Assembly: GCF_002760655.1 (NCBI RefSeq)
Contig: NZ_PDOC01000011.1
Coordinates: 98,276-162,275, forward strand
Length of the DNA: 64,000 bases
Direction: 5' to 3'
Origin: Massilia eurypsychrophila
GTDB taxonomy: Bacteria; Pseudomonadota; Gammaproteobacteria; Burkholderiales; Burkholderiaceae_D
Shown here: piece after piece, positions 8,921-17,715 of the stretch
Position numbering within the stretch: the stretch's first letter is position 1
Layout: every line of letters begins with the position of its first letter
Position numbers and translations under genes: made by a program
Notes under the pieces: model-generated
The model's input: the letters and a program-made list of their open reading frames with translations, nothing else
The model's database searches: none
What the model was told of the DNA's origin: nothing

Positions 8921-9409
8921 TCAGGTATACGCAAGCAGGCGCCCGCAGCAAATCACCGCAATCCAGATCGCCAGCGACGCCAGCGCCTGCACCCGCGCCA
9001 GCGCCGGCGCCGGCTTCGTCGTGTTCCACCCCGCCACCGTGCGATAAACCCCAACATGGAACATCAGCGCATTCAATCCCGCCAGCACGATCAGCAGCAG
9101 CTTCAGCTGGAACACCCGGTTGCTGACGAAATCGTGCGGGTGCGCCGAGAACATCATCACGCCGGCCGGCACGATCAGCGCCAGGCTCGCAACCGACCAC
9201 GGCAGCAGATGGCGGCCTAGCTGCTGCACCGGCAACGCACGGGCGAAGCCGAGCACGCGCAGGTCGAACATCGCGATCGAGCCGACCAGCATCACAAAGC
9301 CGACGATGTGGACAATTTCGACGATCGGATACATCCAGATGCTGCCGCGCATCGCCTGCGCCAGGGCGCTCGCGTCAAGCCACGTCAGCAGGCCGGATGC
9401 GCCTTGCAT
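8921..9409 (-). CDS. DUF6644-like integral membrane protein
   Basis: 162 residues with about four hydrophobic segments (around residues 24-48, 65-90, 100-120 and 138-158). Conserved-looking His pairs in the membrane (EIVHIVGF, SAHPHDF, MFHVGVY) could be haem or metal ligands, but that is inference. It is coupled to the upstream DUF6152 gene by a TGATG overlap. I recognise the family only by this pairing and overall look; the function is unknown. Confidence 0.75.
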   Translation of the reverse strand: MQGASGLLTWLDASALAQAMRGSIWMYPIVEIVHIVGFVMLVGSIAMFDLRVLGFARALPVQQLGRHLLPWSVASLALIVPAGVMMFSAHPHDFVSNRVFQLKLLLIVLAGLNALMFHVGVYRTVAGWNTTKPAPALARVQALASLAIWIAVICCGRLLAYT

Positions 9410-9747
9410 CAGCGCAGCTCCGTCGTCTTGTTCTCGATGGTGATGCGTTCGGCGCGCAGCTCTTCCGGTTTGCCGCGGTTCGGATAACCGTGGACGGTGG
9501 CACGGGCGCCTTTGACCAGCATCGTCGGCGCCAGCCCGCGGTTTTCCATGCGGCTAGGCGGCGCCAGCACCACCAGCCAGGTCTTGCCCTCAGTCTTGAG
9601 GCGCACGAAGCCGTGCGGGTGGACGTAGCCGGACTCCTCGATGGTGCCCGACAGGTTCAACGGCTGCTGCGCGTCGTATTCGCTCCAGCCGTGGTGGGCG
9701 CTCGCCTGCGCAGCGAGCAACAACGTCAACATGGCAATCCATTTCAT
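9409..9747 (-). CDS. DUF6152 family exported protein
   Basis: 112 residues. A cleavable signal peptide is likely (hydrophobic residues 4-17 ending AQASA), followed directly by HHGWSEYD, the start of the mature domain. The rest looks like a small beta-barrel with strands such as LSGTIEESGYVHPHGFVRLK. Its adjacent histidines at the mature N-terminus could bind metal (inference). Stop and start overlap with the downstream DUF6644-like membrane protein, so the pair is probably a functional unit. Confidence 0.75.
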   Translation of the reverse strand: MKWIAMLTLLLAAQASAHHGWSEYDAQQPLNLSGTIEESGYVHPHGFVRLKTEGKTWLVVLAPPSRMENRGLAPTMLVKGARATVHGYPNRGKPEELRAERITIENKTTELR

Positions 9748-9813
9748 CGTGCGCTCCTCGTGATTGTTAGTCAGAATTTCATTCTACGGCAGTCCTGATT
9801 ATCGGGCGTGAAG

Positions 9814-9832
9814 AAACGGGTCAGACCCCTGC
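9814..9832. repeat. Solitary copy of the GGGTCAGACCC palindrome
   Basis: The sequence acgggtcagacccct lies between the DUF6152 gene and the aminotransferase gene. It is one arm of the same repeat that forms hairpin pairs at 29516-29560 and in the array at 48902-49619. Confidence 0.6.
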
Positions 9833-9913
9833 TGTGCGGCCGGCATGGCATTTCTGCTATTCTTCAGACAGTCAGTACTCCTGCAACCCGATCCATTCTT
9901 GTCAGAGGAAAAC

Positions 9914-11041
9914 ATGCCAGGCCTGCTCCCCAACGTCGATCCCGACGGTCTTCTTGAATACTCCGTGGTCTATTCCGATCGCGCAATCAACCACATGTCG
10001 CAATCGTTCCAGGGCGTCATGCGCGAAATTTCCGCCACGCTGAAGGACGTCTACAAGGCGCAGTCAGCCATCGTGGTGCCCGGCAGCGGCACGTTCGGCA
10101 TGGAAGCGGTCGCGCGGCAATTTGCCACCGGCAAGCACTGCCTGGTGATCCGCAACGGCTGGTTCAGTTTCCGCTGGACCCAGATCTTCGACATGGGCAG
10201 CATTCCGTCCGGCTCCACCGTGCTGAAGGCGCGCCGCGTCGACGATGGCCGCCAGGCGGCATTCGCGCCGGCGCCGATCGCCGACGTGGTGGCCGCCATC
10301 GCGGCGGAAAAGCCGGCGGTCGTGTTCGCGCCGCATGTGGAGACAGCCTCCGGCATCATCCTGCCTGACGACTACCTGCGCCAGGTTGCCGACGCGGTGC
10401 ATGCGGTGGGCGGACTGTTCGTGCTCGACTGCATCGCCTCGGGCACCGTGTGGGTCGACATGCAGGCGACCGGCGTCGATGTGCTGATCAGTGCGCCGCA
10501 GAAAGGCTGGAGTGGTTCGCCGTGCTGCGCTCTGGTAATGCTCAGCGCGCTGGCGCGCGACAAGATCGAGTCCACCACCAGCACCAGTTTCGCCTGCGAC
10601 CTGCGCAAGTGGCTGCAGATCATGGAAGCGTACGAGCAGGGCGGCTTTGCCTACCACGCGACGATGCCGACCGATGCGCTGGCCGTGCTGCGCGACGTGA
10701 TGAAGGAAACGGCTGCCTATGGCGTCGACAAGGTGTGCGCCGAGCAGCAGGAGCTGGGCAGGCGCGTGCGCGCGCTGCTGGCCGAAAAGGGTTTCAGGAG
10801 CGTGGCCGCGCCGGGATTCGAGGCGCCGGGCGTGATCGTCAGCTATACCGACGACGACGCCATGCAGTCGGCCAGGAAGTTTGTCGAGGCCGGCGTGCAG
10901 ATCGGCGCCGGCGTGCCGCTGCAGTGCGACGAGCCGGCCGACTTCAAGACCTTCCGCATCGGCTTGTTCGGGCTCGACAAGCTGCACAATATCGAGCGCA
11001 CCGTGAGCACGTTTGCGGCGGTGCTCGACAAGATGGGGTAG
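9914..11041 (+). CDS. Class V PLP-dependent aminotransferase (alanine-glyoxylate type)
   Basis: 375 residues from the ATG at 9914, chosen because AGAGGAA precedes it; the open frame upstream is not needed. Fold-type I aminotransferase of the class V family. The glycine-rich cofactor-phosphate region GSGTFGMEAV is near residue 60; VLDCIASGT holds the Asp that pairs with the pyridine nitrogen; and the Schiff-base lysine is Lys197 in SAPQKGWSG. Related enzymes transfer amino groups from alanine or serine to glyoxylate or pyruvate. Monocistronic, ending 16 bp short of the convergent antiporter gene. Confidence 0.88.
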   Translation: MPGLLPNVDPDGLLEYSVVYSDRAINHMSQSFQGVMREISATLKDVYKAQSAIVVPGSGTFGMEAVARQFATGKHCLVIRNGWFSFRWTQIFDMGSIPSGSTVLKARRVDDGRQAAFAPAPIADVVAAIAAEKPAVVFAPHVETASGIILPDDYLRQVADAVHAVGGLFVLDCIASGTVWVDMQATGVDVLISAPQKGWSGSPCCALVMLSALARDKIESTTSTSFACDLRKWLQIMEAYEQGGFAYHATMPTDALAVLRDVMKETAAYGVDKVCAEQQELGRRVRALLAEKGFRSVAAPGFEAPGVIVSYTDDDAMQSARKFVEAGVQIGAGVPLQCDEPADFKTFRIGLFGLDKLHNIERTVSTFAAVLDKMG

Positions 11042-11056
11042 TGTTCCGTGCGGCCG

Positions 11057-12877
11057 TCAGGGATGGCCGTCGGCGTCGTGCCAGGCGACGTTCTTTTCGT
11101 CCTTTAGCGCGGCCAGGTCGCGGGCGAACATTTCGTTGAGCTCGTCGCGCGACTGCCGCGCCATCGAGATGTAGCGCTCCTGGTCCTTGTAGTACGGGTA
11201 GACCGCGTGCAGGCTCTTGATGTTGTGCAGCTTGAACTTGTTTGCCGCCGACCGCGCCCGGTACGCGCCGAAGCCAAGATGGCGCAGCACCTGCTGCCCA
11301 AGGGCGAGCGCGGCCTCGAACGTCTCGCGCTCGACAATCTCGACGCCGCGGTCCATCAGATCGTACAAATGCGTCACGTTGCGCGCCCGCGCCATGATCT
11401 TCAGGTCGGGGAACTCGCGCCGCACCGCGTCCACCAGCGCCAGGCTGTCTTCGATGCTGTCGATGGCGACGACCAGCGCGCGCGCCTTGCCGGCGCCGGC
11501 CGCATGCAGCAGGTCGACCCGCGTGACGTCGCCATAAAACACCTTGATGCCGAAGCGGCGCAGCAGCTCGACCTGTTCGGGATCGTGGTCCAGCACCGTC
11601 ATCGTGATCTGGTTGGCGCGCAACAGGCGCCCGATGATCTGCCCGAACCGCCCGAAGCCGGCGATGATGACGTGGTCTTCCTGCGTCTCGATGATGTCGG
11701 CCGGGCGCCGGTTCTGGTCGCGATAGCGCGGCGCAATGACCCGGTCGTGCAGCAGCAACAGCAGCGGCGTGGCCACCATCGACAGCGCCACCACCACCAC
11801 CAGGATCGACGCGGTCGCCGGCGTGAATACGCGCGCCGTCTCGGCGGCGGCAAACACGACAAAGGCGAACTCGCCGCCTTGCGACAATAAAAACGTGAAC
11901 AGCGCGCGCTGGCTCGGCGGCACGTCGAACAGGCGCGACAGCGCATACAGCACCGCCAGCTTGATCGCCATGAAGCCGGCCACCAGCATCAGCACCAGCC
12001 CAGGCTGCGAAAAGAACACGCCGAAGTCGACCGACATGCCGACGGCGATGAAAAACAGGCCCAGCAGCAGTCCCTTGAACGGCTCCAGGTCGACCTGCAG
12101 CGCGTGTCGGTATTCTGAGTCGGCCAGCATCACGCCGGCCATGAAGGCGCCCAGCGCCATCGACATGCCGACCCACTGCATCAACAGCGCCACCGAGATG
12201 ACCAGCAGCAGCGAGAACGACGTGAAAATCTCACGCATGCCGGTCTTGGCGATGAAGCGCAGGATCGGGCGCAGCAGGTAGCGCCCGCCGACGACCAGGC
12301 CGACCAGCACCGCGGCCACGCGCAGCGCGCCGAGCCAGCCCTCGCCGCTGCCGTGCACGGCGGCCACGCCCAGCACCGGCACCAGCGCAATCATCGGGAT
12401 CGCGGCCATGTCCTGGAACAGCAGGATCGAGAATGCCGCCGAACCGGTCGGCGTCGTCTTCAAGTTGCGCTCCTCCAGCGTGGCGAGGGCGATCGCGGTC
12501 GACGACAGCGACAAGCCAAGCGCGGCGATGAGCGCCACTTTCCAGTCGACGCCGAACAGCATGGCCGCGCCGGCCAGCGCCGCCGCCACGCCGACGACCT
12601 GGGCGCCGCCCCAGCCGAAGATCGGCCGGCGCATCGACCACAGGCGGTCGGGTTCGAGCTCGAGTCCGATGATAAACAGCAGCAGCACGACGCCGAATTC
12701 GGAAAAATGCAGGATGTCCTCGACCTCGGTGATCAGGCGCAATCCCCACGGCCCGATGATGACGCCGGCCAGCAGGTAGCCGAGCACGGCGCCCATGCCG
12801 AAGCGCCTGGCGAGCGGCACCGCCACCACGGCCGCAGCCAGATACACCACGGCATTTGTCAGCAGGCTATGTTCCAT
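11057..12877 (-). CDS. Kef-type monovalent cation:proton antiporter
   Basis: 606 residues from the ATG at 12877 (MEHSLLTNAVV). CPA2 antiporter domain of about 12 helices (GYLLAGVIIGPWG, LFIIGLELEP), then a cytosolic TrkA-N/RCK NAD-binding domain with the GFGRFGQIIG Rossmann motif near residue 410 and a C-terminal helical tail. These systems release K+ in exchange for H+, classically gated by glutathione adducts of electrophiles. The upstream flavoprotein gene overlaps it by 11 bp, matching the Kef ancillary arrangement. KefB and KefC cannot be told apart here. Confidence 0.9.
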   Translation of the reverse strand: MEHSLLTNAVVYLAAAVVAVPLARRFGMGAVLGYLLAGVIIGPWGLRLITEVEDILHFSEFGVVLLLFIIGLELEPDRLWSMRRPIFGWGGAQVVGVAAALAGAAMLFGVDWKVALIAALGLSLSSTAIALATLEERNLKTTPTGSAAFSILLFQDMAAIPMIALVPVLGVAAVHGSGEGWLGALRVAAVLVGLVVGGRYLLRPILRFIAKTGMREIFTSFSLLLVISVALLMQWVGMSMALGAFMAGVMLADSEYRHALQVDLEPFKGLLLGLFFIAVGMSVDFGVFFSQPGLVLMLVAGFMAIKLAVLYALSRLFDVPPSQRALFTFLLSQGGEFAFVVFAAAETARVFTPATASILVVVVALSMVATPLLLLLHDRVIAPRYRDQNRRPADIIETQEDHVIIAGFGRFGQIIGRLLRANQITMTVLDHDPEQVELLRRFGIKVFYGDVTRVDLLHAAGAGKARALVVAIDSIEDSLALVDAVRREFPDLKIMARARNVTHLYDLMDRGVEIVERETFEAALALGQQVLRHLGFGAYRARSAANKFKLHNIKSLHAVYPYYKDQERYISMARQSRDELNEMFARDLAALKDEKNVAWHDADGHP

Positions 12878-13454
12878 GGGGTTGCGCGGCGTACTCGAGG
12901 TTGATGGGAGCCGGCAGCGCGCCGGCCAGTTGCTGCAGGCGGGCGACGAACTGGCCGACATGCGCGTCGACCGTGCCCGCCTCGACCTCGTGCGCGCCGT
13001 GCAGGATGTGCGGGGCGATCCAGCGCATGCCGCACAGCGCCGCGGTCTGCTCGGCCGGCGCGAGGAAGTCGCTGAACGGGCGGCCGTGCAGCTTGCCCGG
13101 CGCGTACTCGTCGGCGTGGCCGCCGGTGGTGGCCACCAGCCAGTTGGTCTTGCCGTTGCAGGCGCTGCCGCCGGGGCCGTACGCCCAGCCGTCTTCGAGC
13201 ACGACGTCGATCCATTCCTTCATCAGCGACGGCATGCTGTACCACTGCATCGGGTACATGAAGATGATCGCCTCGGCCTGCGCCACCAGCGCCTGTTCGC
13301 GCGTGACGTCGATGTAGAAGTCGGGATAGTTTTCGTAGAGGTCGCTGACGAAGACGCCGTCGACCATCCGCGCGGCGTCGGCCAGCCGCCGGTTGACGCG
13401 CGACAGGTGCGGCGCCGGATGGGCGTACTGGACCACGATGCGGTTCGGATTCAT
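12867..13454 (-). CDS. KefF/KefG-type NAD(P)H oxidoreductase, antiporter ancillary protein
   Basis: 195-residue flavodoxin-fold quinone oxidoreductase. Shows AHPAPHLSRVNR at the FMN phosphate end, MYPMQWYSMPSLMKEW around the flavin, and the family's GxxYGPGG-like WAYGPGGSACNGK. KefF and KefG bind their antiporter and are required for full activity. The gene overlaps the antiporter gene by 11 bp and is certainly co-transcribed with it. The ancillary role is inferred from family and position. Confidence 0.88.
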   Translation of the reverse strand: MNPNRIVVQYAHPAPHLSRVNRRLADAARMVDGVFVSDLYENYPDFYIDVTREQALVAQAEAIIFMYPMQWYSMPSLMKEWIDVVLEDGWAYGPGGSACNGKTNWLVATTGGHADEYAPGKLHGRPFSDFLAPAEQTAALCGMRWIAPHILHGAHEVEAGTVDAHVGQFVARLQQLAGALPAPINLEYAAQPHGT

Positions 13455-13563
13455 GGAGGGCGCTTTCGAGGCGTAGCAATACGATATCGAATTATCGCTG
13501 AAAACCGGATCCTCGGCGCGGCTGTCGGCCGATGGTAACGGCGGCCGTGGCCGCCATGTTCAT

Positions 13564-14541
13564 TTACGCCGCCTGCGTAGCCAGTTTCTCCACCGCCGCC
13601 ATGATGCGCTCAGGCGCGGCATAGTGCGCCATGTGGCCGACGCCTTCCTCCATCGTCAGTTCGCTGTGCGAGATCTCCTGGTGCAGCCGCCCCGAGTTGC
13701 TTTTCGCGTCCGCCACCAGGTCGCCGCTGCCGGCGATCAGCGCCACCGGCATCGTGATCTCCGCATAGCGTTTCGACAGCCGCTCGGCAGTCGGCACCAT
13801 CATGCTGCTGTCGGACGCGGCCGCTTTGAGCTGGCCGGGCCGCAACGTCATCCACACCGGCAGGCGATCGAAACGCTCTGGTGTCTTTTCGGGCAAGAAC
13901 ATCTGCTTGACCAGCGCCGGCCACAGCATGCGGCCGACCAAAGGCGCCAGCGTGTAGCGATAGGCGTGGCCCAGCACTGGCAGCGCCGGCATCGACGCGA
14001 GCGCCGCATCGATCCGGGTGCTCGGATAGAAATAGCCGCCCACCAGCGCGATGGCGCGCACGTAGCGCGGGTAGTCGAGCGCCATCGCCAGCGCCACCTG
14101 GGTGCCAAGCGAATGGCCGACGACGATCGGCCGCTCCACCCGCAGTTCGTGCAGTGCGTTGTACAGCAGTTTCGCCTGCGCTTCCGGCGTCCAGCTGGTG
14201 TGCGACGGCCGCTCGCTGTAACCGAAACCGGGACGGTCGAAGGCGATCACGCGGTGCGTCCTGGCCGCCTGTTCCATCAGGCCGCTGAGGGCGAAATCGT
14301 CGGCAAACAGGCCATTGCCATGCAACAGCACCAGCGCCGGGCCTTCGCCGCGCTCGATGTAGTGCAGCCGTACGCCATCGACGTCGATGAACTTGCCGGC
14401 GGGTGGATATTTTTCTTCGACAGATTTTTTCTTGGCCTGCACGACGACAAAGGCGGCGGCGAGTCCGGCGGCCGCGGCGAACAGGGCAGGCGTGCGCCAC
14501 TGTTTCGCGCGGCGGGTCGGCAACAGCATGGTCGGATACAT
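13564..14541 (-). CDS. Alpha/beta hydrolase with N-terminal membrane anchor
   Basis: 325 residues; AAGGAGA precedes the ATG. A basic N-terminus and one hydrophobic segment (about residues 18-38) come before the catalytic domain. Oxyanion region LLHGNGLFADDF, nucleophile elbow VGHSLGTQ, acid in AGSGDLVAD and a C-terminal catalytic His in GVGHMAHYAAPE. The substrate cannot be deduced. It faces the divergent-free region left of the Kef operon and seems monocistronic. Confidence 0.88.
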   Translation of the reverse strand: MYPTMLLPTRRAKQWRTPALFAAAAGLAAAFVVVQAKKKSVEEKYPPAGKFIDVDGVRLHYIERGEGPALVLLHGNGLFADDFALSGLMEQAARTHRVIAFDRPGFGYSERPSHTSWTPEAQAKLLYNALHELRVERPIVVGHSLGTQVALAMALDYPRYVRAIALVGGYFYPSTRIDAALASMPALPVLGHAYRYTLAPLVGRMLWPALVKQMFLPEKTPERFDRLPVWMTLRPGQLKAAASDSSMMVPTAERLSKRYAEITMPVALIAGSGDLVADAKSNSGRLHQEISHSELTMEEGVGHMAHYAAPERIMAAVEKLATQAA

Positions 14542-14636
14542 AGTTTCTCCTTGAACAGAATATCGGGGGAAATGCCAAACGGAGCCAGGCTGCGATTGCG
14601 GCGTGGCTCCGTGTGGATGAAACGAGTCAGGTGGTA

Positions 14637-14822
14637 TTAGTGCTTTTGCTCTTGCTTGGCGCCACCGCCGGCGCCTTCATGGCTGCCGGCTTTTTCGCGG
14701 CTCATGTGGTCATGGCTGCTTTTGTCGTTCTGTTTGACCGTCGACTTGGCATCGGCTTCTGTTTCCGATTGCGGCTTGCCCGATTGTTCGTTCTGGTTGC
14801 CGCTCGATTTCGATTGGGTCAT
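14637..14822 (-). CDS. Small, highly hydrophilic protein of unknown function
   Basis: 61 residues, rich in Lys, Gln, Ser, Glu and His, with no hydrophobic core and no cysteine. The composition suggests an intrinsically disordered protein. I accept it as a gene because a strong ribosome site (AAGGAGA) stands seven bases before the ATG. It is unlike any family I can name; similar hydrophilic proteins are often stress-induced, which is only a guess here. Confidence 0.6.
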   Translation of the reverse strand: MTQSKSSGNQNEQSGKPQSETEADAKSTVKQNDKSSHDHMSREKAGSHEGAGGGAKQEQKH

Positions 14823-14893
14823 GGTAAATCTCCTTGGGTCGTGTGGATGAACTGGTATCCATTGTCAGGCTTGCACCAAGGACCGTCTGTGCG

Positions 14894-16321
14894 TTATTCA
14901 ACCATGGCGCCATTCGCGGCGATAATCCGGCCCAGCGTGGCCATCGCCGCCTCGTGGAGCTCGTCCCACGGGTGGCCGTAGTTCAGGCGCAGGCAGTTGA
15001 GGAACTTGCGCTCGGCCGAAAACATCGGGCCGGGCGCCACGCTGATGCCCAGCGACAGCGCGCTGCGCTGGATCTGCAGCACGTCGACCTGGCCAGGCAG
15101 CTCGACCCAGACGAAGTAGCCGCCGGCCGGCCGCGTCGCCTTGGTACCGCGCGGAAAATAGCGCGCCACCGCCTGCAGCATCGCCGTTTGCTGCACCGAC
15201 AGCGCGTGGCGCAGCTGGCGCAGGTGGCGGTCGTAGCCGCCCTTGGCCAGGTAGTCGGCAATGGCGCCTTGCGCCGGCGCCGACGCCGACAGGGTGCGCG
15301 ACAGTTTCAGCCGCGCCACCGCGCCGGCAAACTTGCCGGGCGCAGCCCAGCCGACCCGGTAGCCGGGCGCCAGGCACTTCGAAAACGACGAGCAGTGCAT
15401 CACCAGGCCGGCCTTGTCGAACGCTTTTGCCGGCAGCGGCCGGCGGCCGCCGAAATACAGCTCGCCGTAGACGTCGTCTTCGATCAGCGGCACGGCGTGC
15501 TCGGCCAGCAGGGCCACCAGCGCCTGCTTCTTTTCGTCCGACATCAGGCCGCCAAGCGGATTCTGGAAGTTCGTCATCAGCCAGCAGGCGCGCGGCTTGT
15601 GCCGCTCCAGCGCCAGGGCCAGCTGCGCCAGGTCGATCCCTTCGCGCGGGTGGGTGGCGACCTGGATCGCCTTCAGCCCCAGCCCCTCGAGCGCCTGCAG
15701 CGCGCCATAAAAGGTGGGCGACTCGATGATCACGCTGTCGCCCGGGCGCGCCACCGTGTGCAGGCACAGGCTGAGCGCCTCGAGCGCGCCGTTGGTGATG
15801 ACGATGTCGTCGGTGTGCACGTGCATGCCGTCGGCCAGGTAGCGCAGCGCGATCTGGCGCCGCAGCGTCGGGTTGCCGGGCGTGAGGTCGTCGACGGTGC
15901 TCCAGGGATCCATCTTCTGGATGCTGGCGGCCATCGATTTGGCCAGCCGCGCGAACGGGAACAGCAGCGGGCTCGGAAAGGCCGAGCCGAACGGCACCAC
16001 GTCGCGGTTCTGCGCCGACGCCAGGATGTCGAACACCAGCTCGCTGACGTCGACCTCGGTCGATTCAGGCGTCGGCAGCGAGGCGTTGTCGATTTCCGGC
16101 AGCGCCGACCTGGCGCCGGCGATGACGTAGTAGCCGGAGCGCTCGCGCGCCCGGATCAGGCCGCGCGCCTCGAGCAGGTAATAGGCCTGGAACACCGTCG
16201 ACGCGCTGACGGCGCGGCTGGCGCCGGCCTGGCGAACCGACGGCAGCCGGTCGCCCAGCTTCATGACGCCCGTGCGGATCGACTGCGCGATGTCCTCGGC
16301 GAGCGCCTCGTAGCGTTTCAT
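14894..16321 (-). CDS. MocR-type transcriptional regulator (GntR wing-helix plus aminotransferase-like domain)
   Basis: 475 residues from MKRYEALAED (ATG at 16321, eight bases after the stop of the DUF2970 gene). N-terminal GntR winged helix (residues 1-70, GDRLPSVRQAG then SASTVFQAYYLLEARGLI), then a class I aminotransferase fold (about 95-470) with the NGALEALSL region, NFQNPLG, and a PLP lysine in SSFSKCLAPGYRVGW. MocR proteins bind PLP and regulate vitamin B6, GABA or taurine genes. Its own target is not evident, since no such pathway gene is adjacent. Confidence 0.9.
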   Translation of the reverse strand: MKRYEALAEDIAQSIRTGVMKLGDRLPSVRQAGASRAVSASTVFQAYYLLEARGLIRARERSGYYVIAGARSALPEIDNASLPTPESTEVDVSELVFDILASAQNRDVVPFGSAFPSPLLFPFARLAKSMAASIQKMDPWSTVDDLTPGNPTLRRQIALRYLADGMHVHTDDIVITNGALEALSLCLHTVARPGDSVIIESPTFYGALQALEGLGLKAIQVATHPREGIDLAQLALALERHKPRACWLMTNFQNPLGGLMSDEKKQALVALLAEHAVPLIEDDVYGELYFGGRRPLPAKAFDKAGLVMHCSSFSKCLAPGYRVGWAAPGKFAGAVARLKLSRTLSASAPAQGAIADYLAKGGYDRHLRQLRHALSVQQTAMLQAVARYFPRGTKATRPAGGYFVWVELPGQVDVLQIQRSALSLGISVAPGPMFSAERKFLNCLRLNYGHPWDELHEAAMATLGRIIAANGAMVE

Positions 16322-16328
16322 CGGCCCG

Positions 16329-16544
16329 CTAGCTGATGGCGAACCGGACCGCGAGGACGATGGCGCCAATGAAGATCACGGTGCCGATCAGGGCGGCGAT
16401 GATCACGTACACCGGATTCATGCCGCCGGCGACGTCCTGGTCGAAATCGCGCTTTCTGCGCAGGCCGATGAAGGACCAGGCGATCGCTTTCATGGTGCTG
16501 AGGAAAGAACGCTTTTCTTGTGGGGGTGGAGTTGGTTCAACCAT
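16329..16544 (-). CDS. DUF2970 membrane protein
   Basis: About 71 residues from MVEPTPPPQ. A cytoplasmic stretch with the family signature SFLSTMKAIAWSFIGLRRK is followed by one C-terminal transmembrane helix (NPVYVIIAALIGTV...). The start is uncertain: the ATG at 16571 would add nine residues and neither has a convincing ribosome site. Function unknown. Followed at seven bases by the MocR gene. Confidence 0.8.
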   Translation of the reverse strand: MVEPTPPPQEKRSFLSTMKAIAWSFIGLRRKRDFDQDVAGGMNPVYVIIAALIGTVIFIGAIVLAVRFAIS

Positions 16545-16648
16545 GTTCTTAAAGGGAAATTGAATACGCATTGTAGCGCCGGGCTGCACCATTAAACAGA
16601 AGCAGAACTTCTTCAATTTACCATATCAGAGGCAGCTGCCCCGAGTTT

Positions 16649-16909
16649 TCACCCATCGGCTGCGTGCGGCTGCTGGAAACGGGCGCGGACCTTGCGGGCG
16701 GCGAACACGCGCACATAGTCGGGCACGCGCGCGTGCGCCTTCAGGTCGGCATACAGTTCGGTGTACACGTTGGCAATTTCCTCGGGCGCCCGCGCGAGGT
16801 CGCGTGCGATGGCTTCAATCTCGCGTTTGGCCCCCTTGCTTTCGGCAGTTTCCTGGTACAGCGCGTACTTGTTTTCATGGATATCGGGTGAATGACCACT
16901 GGTTTGCAT
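16649..16909 (-). CDS. DUF3562 domain protein
   Basis: 86 residues, AAGGAA upstream. The central helical part IEAIARDLARAPEEIANVYTE and the C-terminal VPDYVRVFAARKVRARF fit DUF3562, a small helical family common in Burkholderiales. No catalytic residues, signal peptide or membrane segment are visible. Function unknown. Confidence 0.7.
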   Translation of the reverse strand: MQTSGHSPDIHENKYALYQETAESKGAKREIEAIARDLARAPEEIANVYTELYADLKAHARVPDYVRVFAARKVRARFQQPHAADG

Positions 16910-16962
16910 TGCGAGTTCCTTGACAGGGAGAGTTGGTAGCGCGCGGAGGCGGTAGCGATGTC

Positions 16963-17490
16963 TTACGTCAACAGGCCGGACCCGAGCGCACGGGGACGTT
17001 GAGCATCCTGCTTGAGAAATTCGGCACCTACCTTAAACCAGACTTCGCTGGGCAACACGCGTTGGGCGATGGGGAGCAGCACGTCCTCTTCACAGGCGAG
17101 GCGTTCCAGCAGATTGCGGCAGTACGCTTGCACCAGTGCGCACGCGTTGACATTCTGATGGGCGTCGCGATCGGCGCCTGAGCGCAGGGCCGACCGTATG
17201 CGCGGCAGTATGTCAAGACCGGATTGACCGAGACGTTCAAGCTTGCGCAGCGGCTCGCCTGCTTCGCCGGCGGCGGCGCGCAAGGCAGGAAACAGCGCAT
17301 TTTCCAGCCGCAGCTGGTGATGCGATTCGGCGAACCTGATTAATTGTTCGGAACGGTGCGCCAGTTCCAGGCAGTCAACATCGGCGTGGTGCGACGGCTG
17401 CGCCACGCAATCGAGCAGGTGCTGGATCGCGGCGCGCTGCTGGGTTTGCTCAATCCTGAGAATTAGCAGTGCGCACGTGGAAAGCAGCAT
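16963..17490 (-). CDS. Hemerythrin/HHE-like protein
   Basis: 175 residues from MLLSTCALLI (ATG at 17490, AAGGGG upstream). All-helical. His/Glu pairs are spaced as in HHE cation-binding proteins: DCLELAHRSEQLIRFAESHHQLRLENALFPAL, then a second ELxLP-like helix with CEEDVLLPIAQRVLP. Such proteins bind a di-iron site and sense or store O2 or respond to NO. The match is partial, so iron binding is inferred. No clear operon partner. Confidence 0.65.
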   Translation of the reverse strand: MLLSTCALLILRIEQTQQRAAIQHLLDCVAQPSHHADVDCLELAHRSEQLIRFAESHHQLRLENALFPALRAAAGEAGEPLRKLERLGQSGLDILPRIRSALRSGADRDAHQNVNACALVQAYCRNLLERLACEEDVLLPIAQRVLPSEVWFKVGAEFLKQDAQRPRALGSGLLT

Positions 17491-17715
17491 GGCGGACCCC
17501 TTTCTTTCTGCCGCGGCGGGCGGCAAGCCTGAAGTCCAGTGTAGGTCTCGTTAATGACCGCACGGTGACATTTGTCGCGGCAGCGGCCCCGTCGTTACGC
17601 GGCATGACCGGCCTGCCGCGCCATCTGCTACGCAAAAATAGCGGCAAACTGAATCTGTTATGTTTGGCGTGGTTTGACTAAGCTGCTGCCATGCCAATTT
17701 AAAACACCCAGGTCG

